64,000 bases of DNA, from NCBI GenBank assembly GCA_020026415.1, contig JAHHQL010000007.1:30334-94333 (forward strand), given 5' to 3'. Positions within the stretch are counted from its first letter, which is position 1, and each line of letters begins with the position of its first letter. The notes beneath the pieces were generated by a model, which did not search any database, was not told the origin of the DNA, and saw only the letters and a list, made by a program, of their open reading frames with translations. The DNA is from Alistipes sp. (lineage in GTDB: Bacteria > Bacteroidota > Bacteroidia > Bacteroidales > Rikenellaceae). Shown here in pieces: positions 52,078 to 60,823 of this stretch. The translations under genes were made by a program, and so were the position numbers.

Positions 52078-53247
52078 CTATTCGTCAAATCCTTCGACGG
52101 GCTGACGCATAAAGGCCATGTGTGCGGGGATGTCACCCGTCTCGACCTGCCATTTCTTCGTGCCGTCGGGATTGAAGCAGTAGAGCGTTCCGGGGGTCAC
52201 GTAATCCTTGGCATCCGTCACATAAATCTCACGCGTGAAGGGATGCACCGCAATGCCGTAAGGGATGATGATCTCCTTGTCGGTGCCGTCCGTGATGAAG
52301 TGGCGCGTGAGGATCTTCTTGCTCTTTACATTGACCATCGCATAACTGATCGTGTTCTTCTGCGTATTGTAGTTCCACTCGGTACTGTACATATAGAGCG
52401 AATCACCGCAGATGGTCATATTGCTGCACGGCAAAAGTTTAAATTCGTCGGTCACTTCATCGGTCTTGGTGTCGATGACAAACGTTCGGGAAGGCACTTC
52501 ATAGTAATCACCGCGCGACGACACCCACAACTGACCGTATTTGTCGGCTTTCAGGCGGTGGAGGTTGATCGCCACATCGATCGTCTTCGTCACCTCGAAC
52601 GTATTGAGGTCGATGACCGATACCGTATGGTCGTAATTCGGCACACGGTAACCGCCCGAATTGGCCACGTAGAGTTTATCACCCACGATTGCCATCTCTT
52701 CGGGCTGATAGCCCACATCGCACTGTCCTACCACTTGCAGGGTGGCGGTGTCGATCTTTGCCACATAACCCAGACGGGCATTGGGGTCGATCTGCACGGG
52801 TCCCGCATACGACGAAACATAGGCATAACGATCCTTGAAGGTAATGTAACGGCAGTTCGGGATCGAAATAATGTCGATGTGTTTGGCGGTACGCGCATCC
52901 ATCACCTCCACAAAGTGCGAGCAGTTGATCACCGCATAAAGTTTGCTTCCGTAGATCTTGATGTCATTACCCACATCACCCAACTCTTTCACCACGCCCG
53001 GATTCCGCTCGGCATAGATGTTCTTGTGGTAGCGTCCCTTGGTGGCATCGAAATAATCGAGGGTCGCCTTGTTGCTGCCCATATTGCCCTCGTTGAGCAG
53101 ATAAAAACCGTAAACGGGACTTTTCGACGGATCGTCGATGTCACTCGGCGTCGAAGGCACGATGTGCTCATCCTCGCGGCACGAAGCCAAAGCCACAAGC
53201 GACAGAGCCACGACCGCCATGCGTCGCATCATATTCTCGAATCTCAT
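52078..53247 (-). CDS. BtuG-like surface cobalamin-binding lipoprotein (beta-propeller)
   Basis: A 389-residue lipoprotein (lipobox LVALASCRED). The rest is a seven-bladed beta-propeller of the YncE/DUF5074 type, with repeated blades such as YLLNEGNMGSNKATLDYF, GDKLYVANSGGYRVPNYDHT and VSVIDLNTFEVTKTIDVAIN. In Bacteroides, BtuG sits on BtuB and captures vitamin B12 with very high affinity. Here the gene follows the BtuB-like receptor directly (ATGA overlap at 53244-53247). The start 53247 is preferred to 53256 because of this overlap. The assignment rests on fold, gene order and the riboswitch upstream. Confidence 0.82.
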   Translation of the reverse strand: MRFENMMRRMAVVALSLVALASCREDEHIVPSTPSDIDDPSKSPVYGFYLLNEGNMGSNKATLDYFDATKGRYHKNIYAERNPGVVKELGDVGNDIKIYGSKLYAVINCSHFVEVMDARTAKHIDIISIPNCRYITFKDRYAYVSSYAGPVQIDPNARLGYVAKIDTATLQVVGQCDVGYQPEEMAIVGDKLYVANSGGYRVPNYDHTVSVIDLNTFEVTKTIDVAINLHRLKADKYGQLWVSSRGDYYEVPSRTFVIDTKTDEVTDEFKLLPCSNMTICGDSLYMYSTEWNYNTQKNTISYAMVNVKSKKILTRHFITDGTDKEIIIPYGIAVHPFTREIYVTDAKDYVTPGTLYCFNPDGTKKWQVETGDIPAHMAFMRQPVEGFDE

Positions 53248-55274
53248 AATATCCAACTTATTATAAATTTAACATTTGTTCCCGGCATCGGATAACACTG
53301 CACGACCTCATACTGCTGATTCAGCAGGTTATTCACCTCGGCAGTCACCTTGAGTTGCGATTCCCGAATGCGGAAAGCCTTTGAAAGCGCAAGGTCGCTC
53401 GTGTACCACGACAAAGCGTGGTTTTCGGGGATATTCGCCACCGATTCGTAGCGTTCGCCCGTATAGATGAAACTGTAATCGAGACTCCATCCCCGATAAT
53501 TAAGCCCCACAACGGCCGAACCGCTGTGCCACGGGATATAGGGGATCTGGTCTCCGTAGTATTTGCTTGTCCTGTCGGTGTAGTCCTGCGCCTTCTGATA
53601 GGTGTAGGTCAGACGGCAATCGACCCCCACACGGCCGAACTTGAATCCCGTGTTGAGCACCGCATCCACACCGCGGATCTCGACATAACCCAGATTGACC
53701 ATCGTCCACTGGAACTGATTGGAGGTCGGCATGGCGATGATCTTATCTTCCACCTCGTTATAGTAGGCATCGAGGCTCAGGTCCAAATGGCGCAATGCCG
53801 TGTGCCGCCAACTCTTTTCGTAGGTCACACCCACGTTATACTGCGTCGTGTATTCGGGTTTGAGGTACTTGTTGCCGATGAACGTGTAGTACAGGTCGTT
53901 GAGCGTCGGCATACGGAAGATGCGTTTATAAAACGCTCTCACGGAAAGGTCGATCTCCTCGAAAGGCGTATATTGCGCCACGAACGTGGGCGTAAACACG
54001 TGTTTGTTGCCTGCGGCAGCACCCGGACTCTCCGTGAAATCATCCACAAACGTATATAACAGGCTGCCCTGCATCCGGAGGTGCTTGAAGTGCATGCTCG
54101 TGGCCAGTGCCCCCAGCATCGTGAATCGCGACGGATAGGCGAAATTCACCAAATCGGCATCCAGTGTGTTATACTGAAAATCGGTGGCAAGGTTCACATC
54201 CCACCATCGGCGGAGTTGCACCTCGTGGGAGGCCGACAGGTAGAGTTCCTGCTGGTAGTAGTGGTTATTGACATACATCGTCGTTACATCCAGACGCGGA
54301 TCGGACAGATAATGCAGATAATCGTAGGCATACTTGGCATTAACCGAAAAGCGGTAATGCTCCGTCGGTTTCTTGTTATACGACCCTTGAACGAAGAAGT
54401 TCGTATCCCACTGACGATCCTCGTGTTTGAATTTGCCGGGTTCCTCACGGACGAATGCACCCGGATAACCGCGTTCCGAATTATAGAAATAGACCTTTGC
54501 ACGCCAACCGCCGTTCTTCACACGACCGAACAATCCGTTCTCAATACGCAGGGCACGCACATCGCCGTTACGACGCACGGCCGTCGTGTCGTAGCCGTCA
54601 GCCTTCACATAGGAGAACTTGTAACGACCCGTCGTATAGAGGAACTCGGCATTGAGCGAATTGGACATTCGCTCGCCGATCTTCTGCTCGTAAAGAAACG
54701 AGGGGTTCGCCAATCCGAACGAACCCGTCTTGAACGTGAATTTAAGGTTGTGGCGTTTCCCGTCCCCGAATTGCGGACGACGCGCCTCCAAATAGACGGC
54801 ACTTGCCGAAGCGTAATCCTTGGCCGACTGCACCCCCGAACTCTTTTGTCCGTTATAGAGTGTGACGGCCGCCATATTGTCGAGCGAATATTTGCCCAAG
54901 TCGATCTGCCCGTTCTGTGCATTGCCCAGTTGGATGCCGTCGTAGAACACCCCCACATGCTGCGTACCCATGCCGCGCACGTTGATGGTCTTCAGTCCGC
55001 CGATACCGCCGTAGTCCTTGATCTGCACGCCCGAAAAATAACGGATGGCATCCGCCACGGAATGGGCATTGAGCCGCTGAAGTTCCTTACCGCACAACAC
55101 CTGCGCAGGGATCACTTTTTCGGGACGCATGCTGGCAACGACCAGCACCGAATCAATGTGTTGCGTCTTCGACAGGTCACGCTTCTCCTGAGCCCCTGCA
55201 CCGCAGGGTGCAAGGCTCAAAAGAAAAGTCACAAGGGTGACAATCGCAAATTTATGACTGACCTCCGATTTCAT
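53244..55274 (-). CDS. btuB: BtuB-like TonB-dependent cobalamin receptor
   Basis: A 676-residue outer-membrane receptor with a signal peptide (LLSLAPCGAGAQ), a TonB-box region (IDSVLVVASMRPEKVIPAQV), a plug (SVADAIRYFSGVQIKDYGGI; TINVRGMGTQHVGVFYDGIQ) and a 22-strand barrel ending in KFIISWIL. The length is close to BtuB (about 600-700 residues), and it lacks the extra N-terminal domain of SusC. Cobalamin is the inferred ligand because a BtuG-like gene follows and a cobalamin riboswitch lies in the same cluster. The ATG shares its A with the stop of the PKD lipoprotein gene (TAATG). Confidence 0.88.
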   Translation of the reverse strand: MKSEVSHKFAIVTLVTFLLSLAPCGAGAQEKRDLSKTQHIDSVLVVASMRPEKVIPAQVLCGKELQRLNAHSVADAIRYFSGVQIKDYGGIGGLKTINVRGMGTQHVGVFYDGIQLGNAQNGQIDLGKYSLDNMAAVTLYNGQKSSGVQSAKDYASASAVYLEARRPQFGDGKRHNLKFTFKTGSFGLANPSFLYEQKIGERMSNSLNAEFLYTTGRYKFSYVKADGYDTTAVRRNGDVRALRIENGLFGRVKNGGWRAKVYFYNSERGYPGAFVREEPGKFKHEDRQWDTNFFVQGSYNKKPTEHYRFSVNAKYAYDYLHYLSDPRLDVTTMYVNNHYYQQELYLSASHEVQLRRWWDVNLATDFQYNTLDADLVNFAYPSRFTMLGALATSMHFKHLRMQGSLLYTFVDDFTESPGAAAGNKHVFTPTFVAQYTPFEEIDLSVRAFYKRIFRMPTLNDLYYTFIGNKYLKPEYTTQYNVGVTYEKSWRHTALRHLDLSLDAYYNEVEDKIIAMPTSNQFQWTMVNLGYVEIRGVDAVLNTGFKFGRVGVDCRLTYTYQKAQDYTDRTSKYYGDQIPYIPWHSGSAVVGLNYRGWSLDYSFIYTGERYESVANIPENHALSWYTSDLALSKAFRIRESQLKVTAEVNNLLNQQYEVVQCYPMPGTNVKFIISWIL

Positions 55275-56995
55275 TATTTAGCATTCATGTTGGCATCGCG
55301 AACAGCAAAGACCTCGGTCGAGACCTCGCCGATCCATCCGCACTTGAAGTTGATGGCGCACTGTACCTTCACAAAGTCAATATACTTGAGATTTGCCTCA
55401 CGACCGTCGAACGTCACGGCATTCGAGATCTTGAAGAGGTTCTCCTTCTTGTCCAGATCCGTTGCGCTGAAGTTATCCGAATACCCCCAGTCGAAGGCGG
55501 GATTCACCCAGTAAGTGCCATTGCCCGACTTGTCGTAACTGCGCGACTTGAGGCATGTTCCGCGCAACGTGTAGGTGTCGCTCTCGACCCATGCAGGATA
55601 GTAGTAATCCTGACGGTGGTAATCGCCCAAGTAATCCACCTCGCCGCTGTTGCCCTTGTTATCCGTCCATGCGACGTTCGACTTGGGGCTTTTGGGGCGA
55701 TAGTAGGTCACCGCATAGTCCGTGATGGTTTCGGGTTTGCCATACTCCGATCCTTTCAGTTCGTACCATGTATCGTTGGGAAGACCGTCTCCGTTTTCAT
55801 CCTGCATCACCCACACGACACCCGGCTCGGACGATCCGTCAAACGGATTGCCTTCGATGGCGAAATCGTAATCGCCCGTATTGTCGATGCTGTGGTCGAA
55901 GCCCACGGTCAGCGAACCGCCGAAACCTCCGAGCGAAACATAAGCGTGCTGATCCAGACGACCCTGTGCATAGACACAAGCCTCCTCCATCGTGTTGGCA
56001 ACATAGTTTTCATTGACAAACTGACCCGGAGCGGGCAGGAACTCATAGACCTTCACACTGAACGCATTGTTTGCATCGCTCTTGGCGCGGTAGAACTGTC
56101 CCTCGGCGGGACATACGTTCACAACGAGTGTCTTGGCGGCGGTCAGACGGCCGTTGTTCATCTCAACGATCACTTCGTGGCGACCTTCGGACTCGGCCGT
56201 GAAATAGTATTCGGGATTGGCATTCTGCTGCACCTGTTCGCCGTCCTTCGTCCATGTATAAACGGCATCTTTGCCGTTCTCGATGTCGATTGCCTTCAGG
56301 CAGATCGTACGACCGAGTGCCACGTTGTATTCGGTCTGCAAGAACGTCCACTTGAAATCCACCTCGTCAGCCGAACATACGCGGATCACAAATTCCACAA
56401 AATCTGCGCCGTCTTCGTTCTCTGCCGCAAATTTCATGGCATATTCGCCACGTACCGACTCCTTGAACGTATAGTCCTTCTCGGTGGAAACCTCCTGTTC
56501 GTTCATCGTCCACCGGTAATGAGCCTCGCTCTTCGATTCGACGATGGGTTTCAGTTCCAACTGCGTGCCTTCGACCAGCATATAGCCTTTCTCCGATCCG
56601 GGCAGCGACACGGCAGGTGCTTCCAGATCGCGTACGTCGATACGGATCTCCTCGGAATCCTCTCCGCCCTCGTTCTTCACGGTAATCGTAATGTAGAAAC
56701 TACCGCTCTCCTCCGAGGTAAATTGCAGGTCGGGGTCCGTCGAGATGACCTTATTCTCGATGCTCCACGCATAGGTGGCATCCTCGTTATGGGTATAAAT
56801 CGGTTTGATCTCGATCATCTGACTGACCTTGGTCGTAAAAATCAGACTTTCATTCTCGAAAGAGACCGTGGGAGGCTCCTGTACGGGGACTTCGGGCTGG
56901 GGTTGGGGATCGTTTCCGCCCAATTCGGAATCATCCGAACATGCAGAAAGCAGGACAGCCGCAATAAAGGCTGCAAAAACAAACAATTTTTTCAT
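55274..56995 (-). CDS. PKD-repeat surface lipoprotein of the B12 locus
   Basis: A 573-residue lipoprotein (lipobox VLLSACSDD) with a Pro-rich spacer, three immunoglobulin-like PKD domains (for example ATYAWSIENKVISTDPDLQF, AHYRWTMNEQEVSTEKDYTF, AVYTWTKDGEQVQQNANPEY), and a C-terminal domain of about 270 residues beginning EFLPAPGQFVNENYVANTME. That domain has GGSLTVGFDHSIDNTGDYDF and DENGDGLPNDTWYELKGSEY (a calcium-like loop). Proteins of this build recur in Bacteroidota cobalamin loci as surface partners of BtuB. A promoter box at 57012-57019, after a terminator, may start a transcript here. Confidence 0.78.
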   Translation of the reverse strand: MKKLFVFAAFIAAVLLSACSDDSELGGNDPQPQPEVPVQEPPTVSFENESLIFTTKVSQMIEIKPIYTHNEDATYAWSIENKVISTDPDLQFTSEESGSFYITITVKNEGGEDSEEIRIDVRDLEAPAVSLPGSEKGYMLVEGTQLELKPIVESKSEAHYRWTMNEQEVSTEKDYTFKESVRGEYAMKFAAENEDGADFVEFVIRVCSADEVDFKWTFLQTEYNVALGRTICLKAIDIENGKDAVYTWTKDGEQVQQNANPEYYFTAESEGRHEVIVEMNNGRLTAAKTLVVNVCPAEGQFYRAKSDANNAFSVKVYEFLPAPGQFVNENYVANTMEEACVYAQGRLDQHAYVSLGGFGGSLTVGFDHSIDNTGDYDFAIEGNPFDGSSEPGVVWVMQDENGDGLPNDTWYELKGSEYGKPETITDYAVTYYRPKSPKSNVAWTDNKGNSGEVDYLGDYHRQDYYYPAWVESDTYTLRGTCLKSRSYDKSGNGTYWVNPAFDWGYSDNFSATDLDKKENLFKISNAVTFDGREANLKYIDFVKVQCAINFKCGWIGEVSTEVFAVRDANMNAK

Positions 56996-57011
56996 ACTTT
57001 AATATTTTGTC

Positions 57012-57041
57012 CAAAGATACACAACTCCGTATAAAAACAAG
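57012..57041 (-). promoter_or_regulatory. Internal promoter upstream of the PKD-btuB-btuG genes
   Basis: Minus-strand TTG (57040-57038), 18 bases, TATCTTTG (57019-57012), 16 bases before the ATG. It is a close consensus match and overlaps the T tract of the terminator of the preceding gene. Confidence 0.7.
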
Positions 57042-57077
57042 TACTACCGCCTGAAAAAAAATCATGACGGCAGTACT
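57031..57077 (-). terminator. Terminator between the DUF4988 gene and the PKD-btuB-btuG genes
   Basis: On the minus strand AGTACTGCCGTC and GGCGGTAGTACT pair (with G-U pairs) around a T-rich loop, then TTGTTTTTAT follows. It begins 32 bases past the DUF4988 gene stop. Confidence 0.75.
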
Positions 57078-57108
57078 CACTTTTGTTTACTTTATATTGC
57101 TTTACCAA

Positions 57109-58749
57109 CTACCATTCAATCGTAATATCGTCGATTGCGTAATATGCGGGCAGCGAATAGCCATAACCGTTATCGGCACCGCCCGACTGGTTCAGACGGA
57201 GTTCCACGATCGGGCCGAGTTCCGAAAGATCCCATTTCGTCCACTCTTTGATGATACCCGACTTCGAACCGAAGACCATCGTCAGCGTCGGGGTCTCCTG
57301 ACCGTCCTCCATAATACCCGTAGCATGGAAGATAATATCCTTCTCCACAGCAGGCGACAGTGAGTTACCTTTGCAGGCTACCGAGTAGAAGTAGCAGGTA
57401 GGAGCGATGTAAAGGCTCGTGATCGTACGTGCCATACCATCGGCAAACTTCAGGATGGGACGTCCGTCTCCATAAGGATGTTCCAGATCAAGATAGCCGT
57501 AAGTGGTCAGGAAGTTATCCGAACCCTGAGCACCGCCGCCCTTCGTGCTGTCTTCGACACCATTGGGATTGTAAACATAGAGGTCATAGGTGTAACCTCC
57601 GTACTTACTCTGATCGAGCGAGTTCGAATTGTACGAGCATACGAACCACGGATATCCCCAACCGTTCATAAAACCTGTGGGACGCCCCGTCGTCAGTTGT
57701 GTATCGGCATCAACCCATACATAGTCATCGGGACTGCCGATGCCTGTGGTAGAATACGTATTCGGTTTGTAGTTTGCAACGACCCATTTTTCCCAGTTCT
57801 GCCCCTCGAAAGTGACGGTAAACGAATGGGAATTTCCTGTTTTTACCTCGACACGCATCTCGGCCATGCAAGCGGAATCGCCAGTCAGTCCGATAATGGT
57901 AATCGAACCGGCGGCATCGGCAAAGGGATTATCCTGCGCAGGCGAAGTAACAGACATCATATTGTTGCTGATCACAACTTTCCAACCATCGGGTTTCGTC
58001 CAAGTCATCTTCTCGACACCGGTGATCGAAAGTTTGTATTCCTTCGTCTCGTTGTAAAGGAACGAATCGTATTCGGGCATCGTGATCTGCATCTCGACTT
58101 TCATCGGGAGTTCGATAACCGTGCCGTCAGCCAATGTGAAGATGGCAAAACCGGGTTTCGTCGTTACATCGACCGAAGCAAAGAGCGAATCGCCCGACTG
58201 ACCTTCGGCCTTCACGCCCATCGGCTCCCATGTAAGACCGCCGTCCGTGGACATTTCCCACTCTTTGGTCGTGGAGTTGATGCGCAACAGGGGAGTTACG
58301 CCGTCTTGACCTTCAGCCTTGATCTTATGACCATCGACCTCGATGATCTTGCCGTCGAGTGCCCAGTAGTAGCAGCCGTCCTCTCCCTTTACAACCGAAA
58401 TTGCAGGGGCATTGATGCCGTCCTTACCATCCTGTCCGTTCTGACCGTCCTGACCGTTTTGACCGTCTTTACCATTGGTAATCGTAGCGGTCGTACCGTC
58501 CGAGAACTTGATCGTATAACCATTTGCAGTCTTCTCGACCGACTCAACGGTTACATTCTTCTGAAGAGCGTCCACCAACTTCTGCAAGGCGGCAATATTG
58601 TTGTTCGCACCTTCAACAGCCTTTTCCATGGCCTCCACACGGTTGTTCAGATCATCAACCGCATTCCACAAATTGGCATCGTCGTATTCGCAACTCCAAT
58701 TTGAGACAACCAGCAACATCGTTGCCAAAAAAGTAAAAAATTTCCTCAT
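57109..58749 (-). CDS. DUF4988/DUF4465 lipoprotein, first gene of the B12 locus
   Basis: A 546-residue lipoprotein (VVSNWSCEYDD). Residues about 25-75 form a DUF4988 coiled coil (VDDLNNRVEAMEKAVEGANN). Next is a collagen-like GQNGQDGKDG repeat and a beta-rich linker (GGLTWEPMGVKAEGQ). The last 220 residues are a DUF4465 domain: TFEGQNWEKWVVANYKPNTY, then GGYTYDLYVYNPNG and LPAYYAIDDITIEW. DUF4465 proteins accompany BtuB/BtuG in many Bacteroidota and may correspond to the BtuH type of B12-binding surface proteins; I am not certain of that equivalence. It lies directly after the cobalamin riboswitch leader. Confidence 0.82.
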   Translation of the reverse strand: MRKFFTFLATMLLVVSNWSCEYDDANLWNAVDDLNNRVEAMEKAVEGANNNIAALQKLVDALQKNVTVESVEKTANGYTIKFSDGTTATITNGKDGQNGQDGQNGQDGKDGINAPAISVVKGEDGCYYWALDGKIIEVDGHKIKAEGQDGVTPLLRINSTTKEWEMSTDGGLTWEPMGVKAEGQSGDSLFASVDVTTKPGFAIFTLADGTVIELPMKVEMQITMPEYDSFLYNETKEYKLSITGVEKMTWTKPDGWKVVISNNMMSVTSPAQDNPFADAAGSITIIGLTGDSACMAEMRVEVKTGNSHSFTVTFEGQNWEKWVVANYKPNTYSTTGIGSPDDYVWVDADTQLTTGRPTGFMNGWGYPWFVCSYNSNSLDQSKYGGYTYDLYVYNPNGVEDSTKGGGAQGSDNFLTTYGYLDLEHPYGDGRPILKFADGMARTITSLYIAPTCYFYSVACKGNSLSPAVEKDIIFHATGIMEDGQETPTLTMVFGSKSGIIKEWTKWDLSELGPIVELRLNQSGGADNGYGYSLPAYYAIDDITIEW

Positions 58750-58979
58750 ATTATTTGTTTATTAGGTTTATTCCACACCTTTCATTTATATAAAGGGAAA
58801 GACAACCGCTCCGAGGAAACATTCAGAAAAGAAACACCCGTCTTTCCGCATTATACTGCCTGACCGGCACACGAAACCGGGTTTGTGATCATCCGAGGGG
58901 AAATCGGCATCCGAGACAACGGATACCAGAAAAAGCCTTTAGATTCACCCCGAAACCCGCGGTGTGCAAATCAGATATG

Positions 58980-59170
58980 TTCAGGCAGGTATTCTGACTC
59001 GTCCCACCTGCCGCGCCTTCCCGATTTCCGCAGAAACCAGTGACCAAGAATGCGACAGACACATCTCCGAAAAAAAACGGAGAGAGACTTACAGCAGCGA
59101 GTACTGTTCCGGATTCACACCGGATTCCCTTTTAATGCACCCTGTCGCCGACAGAGTGCAACCTTTCGTG
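58980..59170 (-). ncRNA. Cobalamin riboswitch
   Basis: The minus strand carries the conserved blocks in order: a P2-like hairpin (TGCACTCTGTCGGCGACAGG), AAAAGGGAATCCGGTGTGAA, CAGTACTCGCTGCTGTAAG, GGTCACTGGTTTCTGC, GGGAAGGCGCGGCAG, and the B12 box GTCAGAATACCTGCC at the 3' end. The outer stem pairs AGGT with ACCT. It lies about 230 bases before the DUF4988 gene and should reduce expression when adenosylcobalamin or another cobalamin is present. No simple intrinsic terminator was seen in the 58750-58975 leader, so the control mode is unknown. Confidence 0.93.
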
Positions 59171-59172
59171 TG

Positions 59173-59180
59173 CGAAGATA
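59173..59180 (-). promoter_or_regulatory. Possible promoter -7 box for the riboswitch transcript
   Basis: Minus-strand TATCTTCG, one base off consensus, placed just before the riboswitch 5' end. No -33 partner at the right spacing. Confidence 0.4.
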
Positions 59181-59461
59181 CTATTTTTTTCAAAAGGTTA
59201 TACATCTTAAACAAATTTATTACACCTCATCTTCAAAAGTGAATAATTCATCTCCTTTTTTACTTTTCATACAACATCGCAGACAATCCGGGTCTTCGTT
59301 CGGAGGAACGCCCCGTTTTTCCTTTTCTTACAAAACGCAAAAACACGACACCCAATGATTATCAACATATTAACAAATAATCATAAAAACAATTTTACAC
59401 ATCAGTCCGATTTTATAAACATCTGGCTGTTTTTTATAATGTCTTCGCCACAGGTTTGCCC

Positions 59462-59469
59462 TACCTTTG
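59462..59469 (+). promoter_or_regulatory. Promoter -7 box of the alcohol dehydrogenase gene
   Basis: TACCTTTG, 50 bases before the ATG. The region 59181-59461 upstream holds no recognisable gene. Confidence 0.6.
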
Positions 59470-59519
59470 CGGCGTAGTTAAAAAACACACAGGTTATACA
59501 CTTTAAAACTTTTTGAATT

Positions 59520-60671
59520 ATGGCAAAACTGTATGGATCCGGTGCATTGTACCACGGAAACGGTTCCTTGGAGGAACTGAAAAACATCGACGGCCGCAAG
59601 GTAGTCATCGTTACGGGTAAGGGTTCGACCACCCGCAACGGAAGTCTTCAGCGCGCAGAGGCCATTCTGGCCGAAATCGGCATCGAATATAAAGTATTTG
59701 AGGGTGTGGAGGCCGACCCCTCGATCGAGACCGTCCGCAAAGGTGCGGCATTCATCTCGGAGTTCCAGCCCGACTGGATCATCGGTCTGGGCGGCACGTC
59801 GTCGATCGATGCCGCCAAAGCCATGTGGGTTCTTTATGAGCATCCCGAACTTCCGTTCGAAGAGATGATCAAGCCGTTCGGCATCCCCACACTGCGCCAC
59901 AAGGCTCGTTTTGCGGCTGTTCCCTCGACGAGCGGTACGGGTACCGAGACCACTTCGCTGGCCGTGATCACCGACCGCGTGAAGGGTGTGAAGTATCCCC
60001 TCGCCTCGCACGAGTTGCAGCCCGACATCGCCATCGTCGATGGTGATCTCTGCAAGTCGATGCCCGCCGACATCACCGCCAACACGGGTATGGACGCCCT
60101 GACCCACTCAATCGAGGCCTACACCTCGAACGTCGATGACAACTATGCCGATGCCTTCGCCAAGGGTTCGATCGAATTGATCTTCGCCAACCTCAAGAAG
60201 GCTTGCGAGGAGCCCGAAAACGGCGAAGTTCGTCAGAACATGCACGACGCATCGGCTTTGGCCGGTTACGCCTTCACCAACGCTTGGTTGGGTATCGTAC
60301 ACTCGATGGCTCACCAGATGGGCGGTGTGTTCGGTATTCCCCACGGTCGCGCAAACGCGCTGGCCCTTCCCAATGTGATGCGTTACAACTCGAAAGTGAC
60401 CCGTCGTTTTGAGGATCTGGCCAAGCTTATCGGCAAGGAAACGACCGCCGAGTTCATCGAGGCTGTCGAGAACCTCAAGAAGGAGATCAACGTTCCCGCT
60501 TCGATCCGCGAATACGGCATCGAGAAGGAGGATTGGATGAAGGAGGTACACCGCATGGCCGAGAACGCCTTCCGCGACATCTGTACGTCGTTCAACCCGC
60601 GTGAGACTTCGGTCGAGGATCTCGAGAAACTCTACGTGGCACTCTACGAGGGTGAGAAGATCGACTTCTAA
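59520..60671 (+). CDS. Iron-containing (type III) alcohol dehydrogenase
   Basis: A 383-residue enzyme. The NAD(P)-binding part has IIGLGGTSSIDAAKAMWVLY and AVPSTSGTGTETTSLAVITD. The metal ligands are in the second half: Asp in ITANTGMDALTHSIEAY with its His, then NAWLGIVHSMAHQMGGVFGI and PHGRANALALP. The length and motifs match the butanol-dehydrogenase-like branch. It interconverts an aldehyde and an alcohol with NAD(P)H, probably as an electron sink in fermentation. The codon use (GAG, CTC, CGC) is strongly optimised, which suggests high expression. It is monocistronic with its own promoter and terminator. Confidence 0.92.
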   Translation: MAKLYGSGALYHGNGSLEELKNIDGRKVVIVTGKGSTTRNGSLQRAEAILAEIGIEYKVFEGVEADPSIETVRKGAAFISEFQPDWIIGLGGTSSIDAAKAMWVLYEHPELPFEEMIKPFGIPTLRHKARFAAVPSTSGTGTETTSLAVITDRVKGVKYPLASHELQPDIAIVDGDLCKSMPADITANTGMDALTHSIEAYTSNVDDNYADAFAKGSIELIFANLKKACEEPENGEVRQNMHDASALAGYAFTNAWLGIVHSMAHQMGGVFGIPHGRANALALPNVMRYNSKVTRRFEDLAKLIGKETTAEFIEAVENLKKEINVPASIREYGIEKEDWMKEVHRMAENAFRDICTSFNPRETSVEDLEKLYVALYEGEKIDF

Positions 60672-60692
60672 GCCCTGATTTTGAAAATGGGT

Positions 60693-60733
60693 ATCGGTCG
60701 GACGGAAAACTTTCCGTTCGGCCGATTTTAGTA
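60693..60733 (+). terminator. Terminator of the alcohol dehydrogenase gene
   Basis: ATCGGTCGGACGGAAA and TTTCCGTTCGGCCGAT pair, followed by TTTTAG, 22 bases past the stop. Confidence 0.85.
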
Positions 60734-60823
60734 ATTTTTCTGAAATTTAACGTACCTTTAAGTTGCGAAAGGTGTTTTCCCGAAAACTCCGAGGAACACC
60801 TCCCGACAAAAAACCGACCGACC

